Shown: positions 12,401 to 27,400, counted from the stretch's first letter. The stretch is DNA of 64,000 bases from Acanthosepion pharaonis (GCA_903632075.3 CAHIKZ030000580.1:2254001-2318000); one strand, 5' to 3'. Notes: generated by a model from the sequence alone, not told the origin. Program-made: numbers and translations.

Positions 12401-15400
12401 CACTATGTCAATGTGAAGATTCGTGAATCTGCCATCTGGTTTTAGAAAATGCCCAGGAGGGGACTTAGTATGTCTGTTTACTTTGCTTTTTTAGCACTTT
12501 AAACATGTTTGAGTCCAGCTTTTTATGTCAGTATGCATGTTTGCCCAGACAAAACGACTGCTAATCAACTTGTCGGTTGCTCGGTGTCCGGGATGTGAGA
12601 GATTGTGAAAATGCAGAAATATCTTTTTTCTCAATGAAGGTGGAATATATGGTCTTGAATAACCAGTCCCAACGTCACAGAGTAGTATTTTTGTTCCAAA
12701 TGGGAAATAATACGGTAGTAATTTATTAAACTGAGAAATCGTCTTAATTGACGCAGTGATGTCGGCTGCTGAAAGTTTTGTACTGCTGCTACTTTCTCTA
12801 GGACAGGTATGATTCCGTTTTTGTCAATCACATGGCCCAAGAAATTTAACTTTGAAACAGCAAAATTGCATTTGTGGACATTTATCTTTAAGCCAAAATG
12901 TGCCAGTCTCTTGAAGACTTGTTGAATATGGTATAGGTGTTCTTTTCTATCACGACTGGCGATAAGCACGTTATCGATATATGCAAAGGTAAAAGGCAAT
13001 CCTCTCAAAACTTCATCAATGAGTCTTTGAATGGTTTGGGCAGCATTATGTAACCCGAATGGCATCCTGGTGAATTCATAGAGTCCAAAAGGAGTGGTCA
13101 TTGCAGTTTTCCTTATGTCTTCTTCTGCTACTGGAATTTGGTAGTACGCCTTAATCAAATCCAATTTTATAAAAATTGAAATTCGTCTTTTTCTATTTTC
13201 TATTTGTCTGGATGTAATCTGCGTGTGTAGGTGGTCCAGCTGTGGTGATATAATGTTTAGCAGTGTGACGGATTTCATCTGTATGTGTTAAAGGCGTGTT
13301 TAGTGTAGGACTAATTCCTGTAATTCCTGTATGTAGCCATTTTCACTGATAAATCGAAATGGGATAGGAAACCCGCTCCTAGGATAGGTGTTTTCACATT
13401 TGCTAGTGTGAAAATCCACTGAAAAGATCTTCTTAGACCCAAATCGAGTGTTAGTGATATCTCACCGTATGTTTCTATCTTTGATCCATTTGCTGCTTGC
13501 AATGTGTATGTGGAGAATGTAGGTTTTTGTTTTGTATTTGGTGGGATAACACTGATCTGAGCGCTGGTGTCGACTAAAAATAAATATCCGTTACTTCGGT
13601 CCCGGATATAATATAGACGACTCTCTTGTTTTAATCCAGCAGCTAATGTTGTCTTTACTTGCTGCCGGTACATTCGTTTCCCTGGTGTTGTGTAGAAATG
13701 TGAGAAGTTTTCGAATTGAAATTGCATGGTTCTGTGCACTTCCTTACATTTCTTCCAAATTTATAATGATACCAACAGGTATCGTGTGTAATTTGCTCTC
13801 TAGAGAAAGAGTTCGATCTACTTCGACGTCTGTGTGGTGAGTAAGGATCTATTTCTGAATGTTGGACAAGAACGCTGAGATTTCTGTGCTTGTACCAGAC
13901 TCTGTACTTGTAAGCTGAGATTCGCCATTTGCTTTTAGAGCTATATTTAGCTCCCCACCCCCCACGTGGGGTAGCATGTGGCACAAGGCCGAGTTTAATG
14001 TGGGTCCTCCAAGCCCGTAGGCCCGGCCAAAAATATAGCCTTCGAACCCGCCTAGATGACTTGTCTGGTAATGTTGCTGTATCCATTGGTGCATGTGATG
14101 TGGCGTATACATTTTTGTCTTGGTTGTTGTCATGTATTTTGTCTGCTATTTCTGCTATTTTCTCCAGCTGTAAATCATTGACGAGTGATGCGAGTATCTG
14201 TGTTGTATGTGTTTGTAGTTTATCCAACCACAGTTTCTTAACACCACTTCGGACATGGTGTTGTCTCCTAATAAGGATCGCATTTTTCTTAAAAGCTGTG
14301 AAGGTTTCATATATCCATGGTTCACATTATTGAATAAGTCGTGTAACCTTCTTTCCTCCGATTTACCGACACGTCTAATAATTGCAGCATTTAATGTGTC
14401 ATAAGGTTTTTCTTTCCGGCATGTCATTAAGTGGATCCACTATCTTGGATGCTACATCTGCGGGAAGTTTTTCGACAACGTAGGCGTATTTTGAACTTTG
14501 CGATGTAATTTTCTTTGCATTGAAAATTGCATTTAACTGTGCAAACTAAATTTGTACATTAGTTGGGTTGTAAGTTGGTAAGTTAATTGTTATAGCGGCT
14601 TCCATAGGTTCCGTAGTGTGTGTATCCATTTTCTATGTGTCTTGATGATTGTGGTTATATGTTAAAAAAATGTGTTGCTTATTTTGTTGAAGCTTTTCTT
14701 TCAGTTGGAAATTTGCGAGTTCATTTCATGTCGATTGGTCACCACTTGTAGGGTTCAGCGTACCCGGATTAAAAGGAGAATTTAATACGGGATACCCTGC
14801 CCACAAAATACAACACAAATTTCAAGAAGAAACAACACGATAAGGAACGTTTGTAGAAAATAGAACATTGTATATTTATTATCTTGTGAATAGGGTAAAA
14901 AAGATTAATGCTTTAGTTAGTTTAAGCAAAATGTGATTTTGACAAAAATGTCTGTGTTTGCTGTCTATTAACAGAGTAGCAGAGTAATGTCGGTTTCTTT
15001 TGTTTTTGTATATGTGTAAAGGAAAAGGGTCGATCAATTTAAGTTTTAAAAAAGGGTGTGGATGAGAAATAAAAGATAAGAGGAAAATGTACTTAAGAGT
15101 TAGTTGTAAATTTGTTGTTGTTGTTCTTTCCTTTGTGTCGAGTTGAGTCAGTGTTGGAATTTACTGTCAGTCTTCTGTGATCTCTGTGCCCTTCTGACTG
15201 GCGACTGACTTGAAACGCTGTATTTATTGTTGACTTTTTTTTCACACTGGCTCGTTATCTTTTTTTGGTTTAGGAAATCGCCTCCTTTCATTGGTCAGAA
15301 AATTCATTTCACACCTTATTGCGAAATCTGTTTTTAATCGTTTTGATCCGATTTTGCGGGTGTGCAATCTACTTTGTGTTTTTTATTCACTTGTTGGAAT

Positions 15401-18400
15401 GATATAGGATTTGTATCCTATACCCCTCAACTCAATGAACACATCAAATTCAAAAATCCCTTTTACAGACTTGAAAGTCACAATTAACTCTTACATCTTC
15501 AACCAATAGCAAAAATCATGGAAAATATGCATGAAGAACAAACTATATCAAATGAAACCCATTCTGACTGTATAACATCACAGTACCAAACACTCAAGTA
15601 AAGATGATGTCAAACTTAAGAATCAAAATTGGACATAGCCATATAACCCACTCCTTCCTCCTAAAAATGAAGACCCTCCAAAATGTCCAAAAAGAAGTAC
15701 TCACTGTTAAACATTTTTTGATTAACTGGAAAAAACTGGCACCTATATGAAAAAACTTCAACAATGTACCCAACACTTCGAGTGTTGAACTGAAAGCCAT
15801 TCTGGAATTCTTAAAAGTAACAAAAAACTCTACCACAAAATATAAAAAGGAAACTGAATAAACACCCAGCTACAAAATGCAACTAAAACTGAATTACATC
15901 TCCACCTTTATATAATAACCCCTTATAAAAGAATATGTCTGCAAAATAAATACAAAATAAAAACAAATCTTAATACTACCTGATTCGGCATGAAATGTCT
16001 TTTGAGGTTGGTGTGCCAGTAAAATATCCCATCTAAATTTTGCAAAGTCAAATGGCTCTGGTGCAGTTAATTTGAACATTTTCCTTTTTGATAATTTTTT
16101 TTTTTTTTTTTTTCAAAATGGGTTCTTCTACTTCACTGGGCTTAGGGTGAAAAGATAAATTATGACATTGGCTACCGAAAAGCTGACGCAACACAAAGAC
16201 AACTATTTTATTCACTTTTGTTGCTTGATCCGTTTGCTCCCAGCATTCCCTAGTGTGACCAGAGGTGCTTACAAATCATTATTGTCATTATTGATGTTAT
16301 AAAATAATACACATATAATAATAGAGGAGGTGAAGGTTAAATAAGTTTAAAAATCAATCAAAAGGCTGTTTAGTCATATGAGGTTGGCTGCATGTACAAA
16401 ATTTCACTTCTCCACAAGCATTTATCTTTAGATGTGTGGCACAAGGCTAATAATACAAAAGATGACAACAATGATGTAAAGCAATAACAATATTTATATA
16501 GGAATAATACAAATTATCAATAATAAATTGCTCAGAATATTTAGCTGAACTATGCTGAATTTTAAAGATCACGATTAATTTAGCAAATTAAATTGTTTTA
16601 TAATGTTCCTTTTAAGAAAGTGTTTTTGGTACAAAATTTACAATACAAAAATAAGAGTTCTTTATCCTTTAACTATGAATTTAATTGTTTGAAAACTATT
16701 TTTTGAAAGAAAGAATATTTATCTGGTCTCACAATGAAAAAGAGTTTGTTTTTACAAAAAATGTTCTTTGTGAAATAGTTGAAAGTTTCTATGTAATATG
16801 AATACTTTGAGAATTTGTTTGGTAAAAAGGAACTTTAAATTATTACTTGATGTTTCAAGAAGTTTTTGTTTTTGTACTAAATGAAATTTAGTTTGTGTAC
16901 TTCTGAAATAAATACAATAATAAATCTTGCCACTAAAAAATAAATGTTCAGCAAAGAGTAAATTCCGGTGAATAGAACTGAACGAGAAAGTTTCTTTGAA
17001 TTATGTCCTGAAAACATGAAAATATCTTCAGTAAACTTGTAGCTTCAGAAGACTTTTCTTAAGTATTTTTCTTGCTGGTGAAGAATTGGAAAAACTGGAA
17101 TATCCAAGTTAAAATTTTCTAGGTTAGTGGCAATGTGTCTTGTTAGTTAACTTTTAAAAAGATCTCACTGTGAGAGAATTGAAAGAATTCTGTAACTTGA
17201 AGTTTAAAGAGTGAATGTTCTGTAATGTTTGTAGATGTGCGTTGTCTGTAGAAATTGTTGAATGTAAGTCAAAGTGTGTTTGGAGTGAATGTTTAATTAG
17301 TTTCTGTTGCATGTAGTTGAATATTTATTGTTGATGCTTGTAATGTTCGTAATACTTGTAATTAGGTTTCTGTTTTTATGTTTACATGTGCGTGTGTGAG
17401 TATATTTTCATAGCATTCACCAACAAGGGGTCGAAACACAAGTTCTTTAGTTACTACATCTTGTATGTCAGAGAAGACAAGAGAGGCCAAAAAGAGGAAG
17501 AACTTGTGTTGAAGTATCTATAATAAACATAATCACGTGATCGTCTCCAGGCGTTGTACAGACATAGGCAAGAACATGATTTAAATATTAACTGACCAAT
17601 GAGAAGTGAGAACATATCAAGGCTCCCTCATCCACTTTTTGTACAGAATTTGTGCAAAAATTAACATTGAAACAAAAAAAGTGGTAACAGGATGCTAAAA
17701 TGTCTTTTAGTTTGAAAAAATATAGAGGATAATCTTTACCATTTCATGTGTTTTCAGAAGTTTATGAAAATGATTCTGAAGAATAAAAAGAATAAAGAAA
17801 CATTTTTCTTACCTCTGAGACTACAGAAAAATTGCAAATGTCCACTTTCACTTTATAGATGGCTTACTGTTAATTTGTAAGGGAACCTATATTCAAAGTA
17901 CTTTGTAGAGAATTACAAATGTTCGTTTTTGCTGTATCTTTCCAAGTTTTCATAGCTAAATAGCTTGAATTCTTTTTTTTAGATCTTACAGTGCCATTAT
18001 TTTATTGCATGACATAAAAATGTGTCATCATTACACTTAAAGGATGATTGTGTTACATTTGTTGTTAAGTATTTTTTTAACATTTCATACCATCACCAGT
18101 TAATGCTTTCATTTACATAATCTTTCCCATAAATAAACATTTGGGTTGCCTCTGCAGTATTATTATCTTTTTGCCATATGAGTTCTGTAGACATATTCAT
18201 AGTTAATAACTAAATCAGTTGAATCTATGTTTGCCCATTTAAAACTGAACAAACATGTACTAGCATGTATTTTTATCATTAATGAATTTTAAAATAGAGA
18301 ACGTATTATTTACTCTGTTGCTATTAGATTTTGAGCATTACTTATGCAGTGATATAATTGTGATTATGTTGGTCCTAAAATAACATAACATTTAATAGAA

Positions 18401-21400
18401 ATTTATTGACACAAAGCAAAATCTAATACAAGATCAAAACATTTTAGTGTACTCACTGAGAATAAAGCTTACCACCAAATAGTCTGTATTTTATTTTATT
18501 ACTCTGTATTTGTTAAGCATATTTTTTTAATAAATTTATTTTCAATTACAGGAAAAAATGTTGAAAGAACATTATATTGCTACAAAGCTAGACCCAATGA
18601 AAAATGCTACCAGTATGTTTTGTGTGTTAAAACATGTTCAAACGTAAGTATCCTAAAGTATGATTGAAAATTAATGTAACAAGCAAGAAGAGGCTACTTG
18701 ATTGAGTTTGTTTTGAAAAAAAAAAAAACAATTAGTTTAATGAAAAAATAAAATCAGTTTCTAGATGCTCCTTTACATGACCAAATCTTTGGAGTTTGTC
18801 GGGTATGCTGATAAGTTCTTGGTCAGACCAAGATGCTGTTCATGAAGATTACTGATGCTTGGTTATATCTTGGAAGTAGGTAAGCTCAAGAACTTTTCAG
18901 CATCTCCTCATAGTCTTTTCAAAATTATAGAATTATTTATAAATTGGGAAAATATCCAATGATTCCTTTCAAGTAAAATTAATAAGGAAATAAAATTCTT
19001 GATTGTAGAAGTGTCATTTTGTAAGTGAATTGAGAAAATTACTCATAAAATTGAACCAAAGGAATTTCAGTAAAGATGAAAAATAAAAATTTGCCTTGAG
19101 ACATTTTTGAAAAATTTATTTTATTATAAAGAATTGAATATAATTTCAGTATAATTGCAAAACTTTTTGTTGTAAACCATTTTTGGAAACAATGTATTGT
19201 GTATAAAGAGATATTAAAACCTATCTTATGGTGAATTATCCCAAATTAAGATAAACTGTTTTTATTATTGAACTTCCTCCAAATCTTGATTATTTTTTTT
19301 CATTTTTATCTCAATTCGTTTTCTTTCTTCCCAGTAAATTGCAGAAGTGAGTTGACAAATATATATATGTTTTTAATAAGAAGTACAAAATACCATACCA
19401 ATGTATTTGAGAATTTGCTATCTTGTATAGGCCTTTACTATATTACCTCATGTATGTCTTCACTACATTGTACTTAATGTAGATTTTTGTACATAACGTA
19501 TTATCTTCTGTATATATTTGGATATCATTTGTATTTGTTATATTAACTTGTGTATGCATTTATTATTTTGTCTATGCTTTCCTTTTTCAGTTTTAACTCT
19601 CTTATAGACTTAATGTCATTCTTTACCTGGCTTCAATGTGTACAAATATATATTTTTACTGTCAAAGTTTATGTCTCAATTAAGGGCAGCAGTTTATTTT
19701 TATTTAATTGAATAGCTATTTTATATTTGCCTTGTTCCTGAAATTGTCTTACAATAAGTGTTAGCCATGTATCTTGTATATGCTTGTGATCAGTTTTAAT
19801 TTATTTCATTATAAAGAATCACATATAATTGCAATATTATCTTACTCGAAAAGCTGAAAATTATACCATTCTTGATAACTTCTGTTATCTCTTCTTTCAA
19901 ATTTTGAAAGTATATTCATATAACTATTATTATTGCTATTATTATCTTTTGCTTTCTGTTCAATACAATTCCTTTCTGGACCCAATACATGATGTAAAAC
20001 AAAGTAGTAATTATATGCATTCTATTTAAATAAATCCTGATGTTAAATGATACTTAACATATACAGTGTTTATATATTTTCTTTGCTGAGCAGTCCAACA
20101 CAGTGAAACAGAGGCTACCAGAGATGTTGGTAATGTTTTTGTTTTTACCATTTTTTATTCTATCAATGGCTACAATTATTATAGGTTTGACAGTAGTTTT
20201 AAGGTTCTACTTTTTCAGTTTCAAGATCATTATATTTACTTATTTTTTCATATTCTTTAATAGATATCTTTTTATCTGATAGCACTGCCATATTTCAGAG
20301 AAGGTATTTTTTTGAATTGTCATCTTTAATAACTATGTTTTGTCTATTAACTTTTATAACTTTTTAATATTATTATTTTCCAGAAAACTTCCATGGCAAC
20401 AATCTCAAGCAATTCAAATATGTAAAATTTTGGGTAACAGCATGATGAAAAAAATTCCACCAAAACAAGCTAAATCCTTTAAAAATAAATGTATGGTTGT
20501 AAGTAAAAATATAAAAAAAAGTATTTAATGCTTTATAAATTTTCTGATTGACTCTTTATAAAGTAGAACTGAATCTTTGTTACTTTGTGATTTGGGTTTT
20601 TTTTCTCCAAGAATAGCTAAAGTTCACGACAGTATGTTCAACATTATTTGTTTTAAATCTGCAGTGACATTTCTTGTAGCCACAAATACAAATCAGCTCT
20701 AAAATCGTTTATCATGGTAAATTTTCAAATGGAAAGTATCTGATAAGTTGATCAACAAATTTATCAAAAAGAATTACACTTTATTTCTTGACTATTTCAA
20801 ACAGGCACTTTGTTTTACTGTCAAATTAAATTATTTATTATTGAGAAGTGAATATTAAAGAACAAAAATATTGACAAAAGTGATACTGCTTCCAATAATT
20901 TCCTATTCTAATAGTCTAACTGTCATCCATTTATTTCTTCAGCTGTTAAAGAACAGGAATATCACTTTCGCTGACATGGGATCGATGAATGCTTTCTTGG
21001 AGGTGGCTGATATCCAAAATTTGGATCCTGAAATTATCCTGCAAGGTGCTGTGGTATTAGGAAGATATATATGGAAACCGTCAGTGTTCAATGAAATTGG
21101 TAAAAAATTGTCAGACATAACCAGGTAACTTCACCATTTTGCATGTTGCAAGGAGCTATTTTCAATAATTTTGAATAAAGTTGAAAAATGAAAGAAAATA
21201 AAAATAAAACAAGTCATAAGATTAAAACAGAAATAAAGAACCATTATGGTTCTTTATTATTAATTATTTGATTGTCCTTTTGATCTTATGACTAAGTATT
21301 TCATTTTCATTCTATTTTACAAGCTTTAAACGACATTCCAGTTTGACCACAGACCAAGTAGCTCAAGCTAACATCTTCATTGCTGCCTGGAGTGATGCTG

Positions 21401-24400
21401 ACCAGATTCCAAAAGTAAGTACCAAGAATTACTGTGCATGTATATTTAGGCATTATGTGCATGTATATAAGGATTATGCTACAAGACATTTGGTTAAACC
21501 CGTGAGGAAAGGAGAAAAGTTTGTTTTTTGTTTTTTTTACAAACATGGATTTTTAAAGGCACCAATCTCTACAGCCAATCATCTGTGTTTTTTGATGTTA
21601 TTGTGATTTAAACTCATTAACTATAAACAGTAATAGGGTTTCTATGCCATCATATAAATAATAAATAAATGTTACAGATACATAAAAGAAAAAACATTAG
21701 AATGACTGAGCTAAGAAAAAAATCTGTTTATAGTTCAGTACCATTTTAGTAAATGTTAAGCTTCTAATCTTGAATACAAAATACAATCTGTATGTGGCTC
21801 ATGAAACTACCAAGTGTGGGTCACAAGAGATTTTTTAAATAGTAAATTTTTGTGTTTTTCAGAACAAAATTCAGTAACTGATCACAAAAAATTCAGTTTT
21901 GTAGAAAAATGTCTTTATTCAACAAATATTCCACTGTCTTTATATCTAATACTTTTAACTCTTCAAAGGAAAAAAAAGAATTTTCTTAATATTCCTCTCT
22001 ATATTTTGCATTGAAAATTCTATTCATTGCTTTTATCCAGACAATAACTGATTTAAATTCAGGTTTCCAATGCTGTAACAATGAAGAATAAAGAAACTCA
22101 TTTGAAACTCCTGTATTGGTAGAAATGGGTGGGTAGAGTATGTAGAGAGCCAGCATTAACCTGTTCTCCAAATGAAGAAAGTGTGTGCATGAGGCAGGGG
22201 TTGAGAAAATCCAACCCCATAAAAGTGTGTTAAAAAATGATGATGACTTTCACAGGAAGAAACTTCATCAATTATTGCTAATTATTGTGTCATGATTTTG
22301 TCTAGAGAAAAGGGGATAACACAGAATGTCAGTCACTCAGATGATACAAAGAAGAGTCGTTGACATTCATGCAAACTTGACTGATCATTTAAAGCTGATA
22401 GCAAAAGATCTTTGCTTTTTTTCACTAGTGATAGATGAAAGCATAGACTACCAAGATACAGAATTAATATCAAAACTATATTGTTTCTCTGTAATTAGCA
22501 ATTTGTGCAATTACTAATTACAACTACAGTGACACTAAAATATTTATATTGAAGCTGTAGGTATGGTAATTATTTTATTTTATTTTTTTAGGAAAATGTA
22601 TTCCAGGCTCATTACAGTATTGCTGTAACTGTAAGGCTATTACAGAACAAAAAAATTAAATGTTTAATTGAAATCCAAGACAATAAGGAATGTAATGCAA
22701 TGGACACGATCATTAAAAGAGTTGTTCAGATTCTTGTAAGTGCTGAAGCTGCTACAAATAACAGACGCAAAAGAAGCATCACAGGTAATTTCTCAATTTC
22801 AGAACGTCTATCAAAATGAACAAATTTGAAGAAACAGATCAATAGTAAGAACAAGTATGTAGCGTGAAAAGAGCCAAAATTATAAATATTCTCTCATCTA
22901 TTATTTATACAGATATAATGGATAGGATTAATTATTCAATGAAAGAGAATGAAACCCAAGCTCTGAGTAATAAATGTTAAATCTTTTTTGGTGATAAATT
23001 AATTTGCTTTTTTTTTTGTTTTGCTTTTTTTTATAGTTTCAATCTTGAAAAAAATGTAACTATAAAAAAGCTGAATTCTGACATTTTTCTGAAATATAAT
23101 TTCATTTATTAAATTTTTAAATCTAAAAAAACTGAGCATATTTGCATGACAGCAGGAAATCTGTACCAAATGTGACAAAAATTGAAAGAAGAAAAAAAAC
23201 TGAGAAATAGAATTCTAACTTGGTGTGATCTTTGCTTAAGGTATACATAATGTGCTCTTTTATTATCATTTATACATAATCATTGATTTGTATTTTGTAA
23301 TTTTTAAAAGCAACCAGTAAAAATTTATTTCACATTCAAAATTTTGTCTTCCTCCATTTTATATAATATATGCATTACATGACAGTAATCTTTTCAAAAC
23401 ATTTCCTATTTTATTCAACAATTACCTAGTGAAGTCAAATTACTCTACATTTATAATGTAGAGTAATTCATAAGAAATGAGCAACCAGTAAAGTTGTTTT
23501 ATTGATTCTAAGTTTATAAAGGGTGATACAAGTAACTTTCCATTTTAAAATTTAACTTGTTTTTATTAAAAAAACTAAATATTTTTTCCTCTTAGACTTA
23601 TTTTAAACTTTGGAAATCCTCCCCACAATTTTCATTTATTTGTATAAAAGAAAATCATTTAAGTTTTGAAATGGAAAGTGATTTTTGTGTACTACTCTAG
23701 GCTATTCCATTACTAATATAAATATCCTAAACTCAATTGATCAACTGATTTGATAATAGTCTGTTTTATTATTTTTAGTATGGTCTTGTATTTTGAGATA
23801 GGGTTGTTTTGGGTTTTATTTTCATTCTTTGAGACATATTTCTATCCCAAAAGTAGCACAAAATTTAATTTCGTTTTATAAAAGATATTTTTCCAAAGAC
23901 AATTTGTTTATTCATCTGTGCATTTTTATGAATCCATTAAATAACTCCTTTTATTATTCCTATTTGTTCAGCTTCTTGTCACTGCTCAAATATAGCGAGT
24001 CTTGGAATGGCTGCAGTCCAGATGTCTGCCAACCAAATGTCTGAAATGATCTGTGCTTCTAATTTTGATGAATGTATTGAGGAACTTAGCCAAATCACTG
24101 ACTGGAATCAAGAGCACCGACAAGTTTTTGTAAAAATGGCCTTAGAGGTTAGTAAATTTATTCTAGATTGAATGTGATAATATTAGCATGCTCATATTTG
24201 GTCTATTGAAATACTGATTTTGGGAAGGGGTTTAAACTAAGAATCATTAGTTTTCATGGAAACTATAGTAAAATAAGTACTAGCCTAGCTGCCCTTCAGG
24301 TGGGTTTTATATTAACTATTGCAGAGGGCTTTTGGGCATTCAGCCTCCTATGTATGTAAAACTTATAAGAATTTAGAAATAATAAAATTATTTTATCTTT

Positions 24401-27400
24401 GACACCTTAATTCAGCATAATCTTTCTTCATATATGCAACCAATCTCTGTAGTTTGTTTACATTTTTTTTGCATGTAATTTTGATTTTTTTTTAAAATCA
24501 TCATTCTTTATGATCTCTTCACATAAAGTCACTCTTAAAAGACACAGGGAATCCAAACTATGTAATAATTTGAATACATCACATTACATGTGATAAAAAA
24601 AACCCTGAAAAACATGAGCAACATACCGTGCTCTGCTTAAGCTTTAATTAGTGACAATATCAATTGCAATTGTGACAGAAAGTGAAATTAAAGTTAAACC
24701 TTTAATAAAGATTTATTCTTAAGCCTTTCATTGTTTGATCTTTAAATTTAAATGAGTTATTTAATTTTTAATCACATAAAAGTTACTTATGATTCACTAA
24801 GATAAAAAAAATGGCAAGACACATGTTTATATAGAAGATCACAACTATAAATTTAGACCTGAGATACTTTTCAACTCTTAACACCCAAATTCCAAATTGT
24901 TCCCTCAACATATTTAAATTGCCTCCTTGTTGAATGGGTATATTTAGTCATAAATTTTTTTTTTTTAAATAAACTATTATTCATTATGAGTTGTCTGATC
25001 CATCCTACATGATTGTTTCCTTTTTGTTAAGATTTGGGGCCAACCAACAAATTGGAACTCAAGTATCATGGCAATTGCAAGTGCAGTCATACCTGGTTTG
25101 TCAAAAGATCAAATCAAAATGTTAACCTTAGATTCAATTGATACCACTTTTTATCTTGGAAAGCAAAACAATTGGGAAGCAGAAAAGGTAAACTATAGAA
25201 GCTTCTTTAATTTATTCATTTTAAGTTCTACTGTCTTTGATCAGTCAATAAGATGAATCTTTAATGGATCTGGCAATAGAATAGGCAAAGTTTTAAAAGC
25301 TGTTATGAACAATTGAAAATGAAAACATTGAATGAAGAACAAACAATGAATAAATTCAATGTTTGTTTATTGAATTTTAGGATTAATGAAATGACAAGTC
25401 TTTTTTCTTGTCAAATATTTAATTAGGAATTTCTTTTTTCCAGCTGACAGAAATATTTATGTTGTTCCTCAAAAAGTTAAAGAACAATAATATTTCTAGC
25501 ATCACCAGTTTTGATTTGCAAGCATTGGGCAATATTGCTTGTGGCATAAGCCCAGGCAACATACAACAGATACCCACATTGAGTTACATGTAAGTAGTTT
25601 TCTAAATCTGTCAATTTTCAATAAACTTTCTCAACAAAATTATCACATATATGTAACTGCTCCACATGACTTTTTCAGGTAACATGTAAGGGCTTAAAAG
25701 CAAAAATTCCTTTTATCTTTGACTTCTTCACATTCTTTCATGTTGGTCATGTAGATTCATTATTATTCAAATGTCTAGTAGTCTCTTCTTTTGACATTAA
25801 AAGCCCAAATTATTGCTTAATGCACTCAGCCATCATAATTTGAAAGCAGTACCATACAATAACAATGAATTGACGCATTTTTGCACAATATCAATCTAAA
25901 TGAGGGAGGACAAAATTAAGTCAGTATTAATGAAGTCAGTTACATTAACATTTTGTTTACTTATACAAACATTTTTGTTGTTGTAGTAATGCAGCAAGTC
26001 AAATTGGAAACCTAAAGATCTGTTCACAATCTCAACTAACAGCTTGGTCTAAGAAAGCAATGGATATATATGGCACTGATGTCAATACATGGGGATTGGC
26101 AGAAATTGCTAGCATTGGATCAGTAATCAGTGAGTATTTTAAGTGATAAAAAGCAGAGATTAATACAAGCTCTTTTCTGAAATGAACAAAGACAGTTAAG
26201 AGATGTGAATACAGAATTTCACTTTCTCAACTAAAAATTTATTTAAGCAATGGGAAAAAAATCTTTTTTGTCCAGAAATTGTTAGTATCCAACTATTTAA
26301 TCAGTTGTAATTTTTTTTAATTAACACCTCATTGCAAACATCTCAAGCATCATGAGCCTGTATCCATGCTGTATGAACATTAGACATGGTCTTAAAATAA
26401 ACTCTATATCATAAAGACTTTACTTTTTCTCAGTAATTATTATTTGTTTCAATTTTGTTAAATGACAATCACCTTATTGAATTGATTTTTTTCAGATGGT
26501 TTTTCCACTGCAGATCTTCAAAAATTAAATGAAAGACAAATTGCTGCCATCAGTCTGAAAATTATACCTATGATACTACCACAAAAGCTGGCTGTAAGTA
26601 AAAAAAATGGTACAAATTTTCACAACTTATGTGTTATGCAGTAAATATTTCAGACAAAAAGGTAAAATTGTTTAGGAAAAAAATTATACACTTTAGGCTA
26701 AGTAAATTTAACTAACTTTTATCACAACGTTTCAGCCATTGTGATCTCCAGCCTTCCTCAAGTTTATATTGGTCTGGCTGACTTACAGGAAGTCTGAACT
26801 GAACCCTTTAATCTACAGTAGACTGTTCTTGTTCCACTGCTCATGTTTAGTTCTCATTTTTATTTAGTCCTGTTCAGTTATTGCTTGCCCGTTTCTACTA
26901 CAAGTATACTCTGCCTGACCCAGGGATTGAACTCACAGCCACTGTGTTACCAAATTCACAACTCAATGCTTATAATCACTAGGCAATTTGCTAGAGTAAA
27001 CAGAACCTTAAACCTAATCTTGCTGATTATGCTACAACTACTGCTGCTGCAGTTGAAGACTTGCTGTTATTTGTCTTTCTTTATTAGCATTTCCCATATT
27101 GTACTATTTCTATGCTAGGCCTACTAAGCAGGTTCTTATAGCCTAGTATATGTGCCCCCACTGCATGATCAGCCATGCCCAATTTCATTGTCTCATGTCT
27201 CACTATGGCTTTTCAATGTTCCCCTAGTCTTACTTTTAGGGGGCAGCTAAGAGTACATGCAATTCTTGGTAATATTCTTCCCGGTGTTTGGCTTTACTCA
27301 GCAGAGATTTCTCCATAGATTGGAACAGTTTCTGAATATTGTCTTGGTCTTGTATGGCCCACAAATCCTCTGAATCTTTTCAGATAAGTCCTTAACATAA

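Larger units (their letters stand above)
10774..15421 (-). mobile_element. Complete but defective Ty3/gypsy LTR retrotransposon, nested in a LINE
   Basis: The element has LTRs at 10774-11471 and 14746-15421 and a target duplication ACCC at 10770-10773 and 15422-15425. A primer-binding site TGGTGACC sits directly inside the 5' LTR (about 14744 downwards on minus), and a G-rich polypurine tract precedes the 3' LTR (about 11485-11472). The order on the minus strand is gag, protease, RT, integrase. The RNase H region is missing, and each remaining domain is truncated or mutated. Total length is 4.65 kb, short for the family. Confidence 0.92.
4607..18551 (+). other. Gene A, 13.9-kb intron filled with transposons
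   Basis: The intron runs from GTGAGT to TTCAATTACAG. It contains the 38-bp array, gag debris, two gypsy elements and a split LINE, listed separately. I saw nothing gene-like in 6431-8843 or 16320-18551. Confidence 0.7.

Noticed and set aside
13929..14333. 134-codon + strand open frame
   Set aside because: It is antisense to gypsy gag and has no family pattern.
26843..27118. 91-codon + strand frame
   Set aside because: It is antisense to the SINE and the Penelope fragment.
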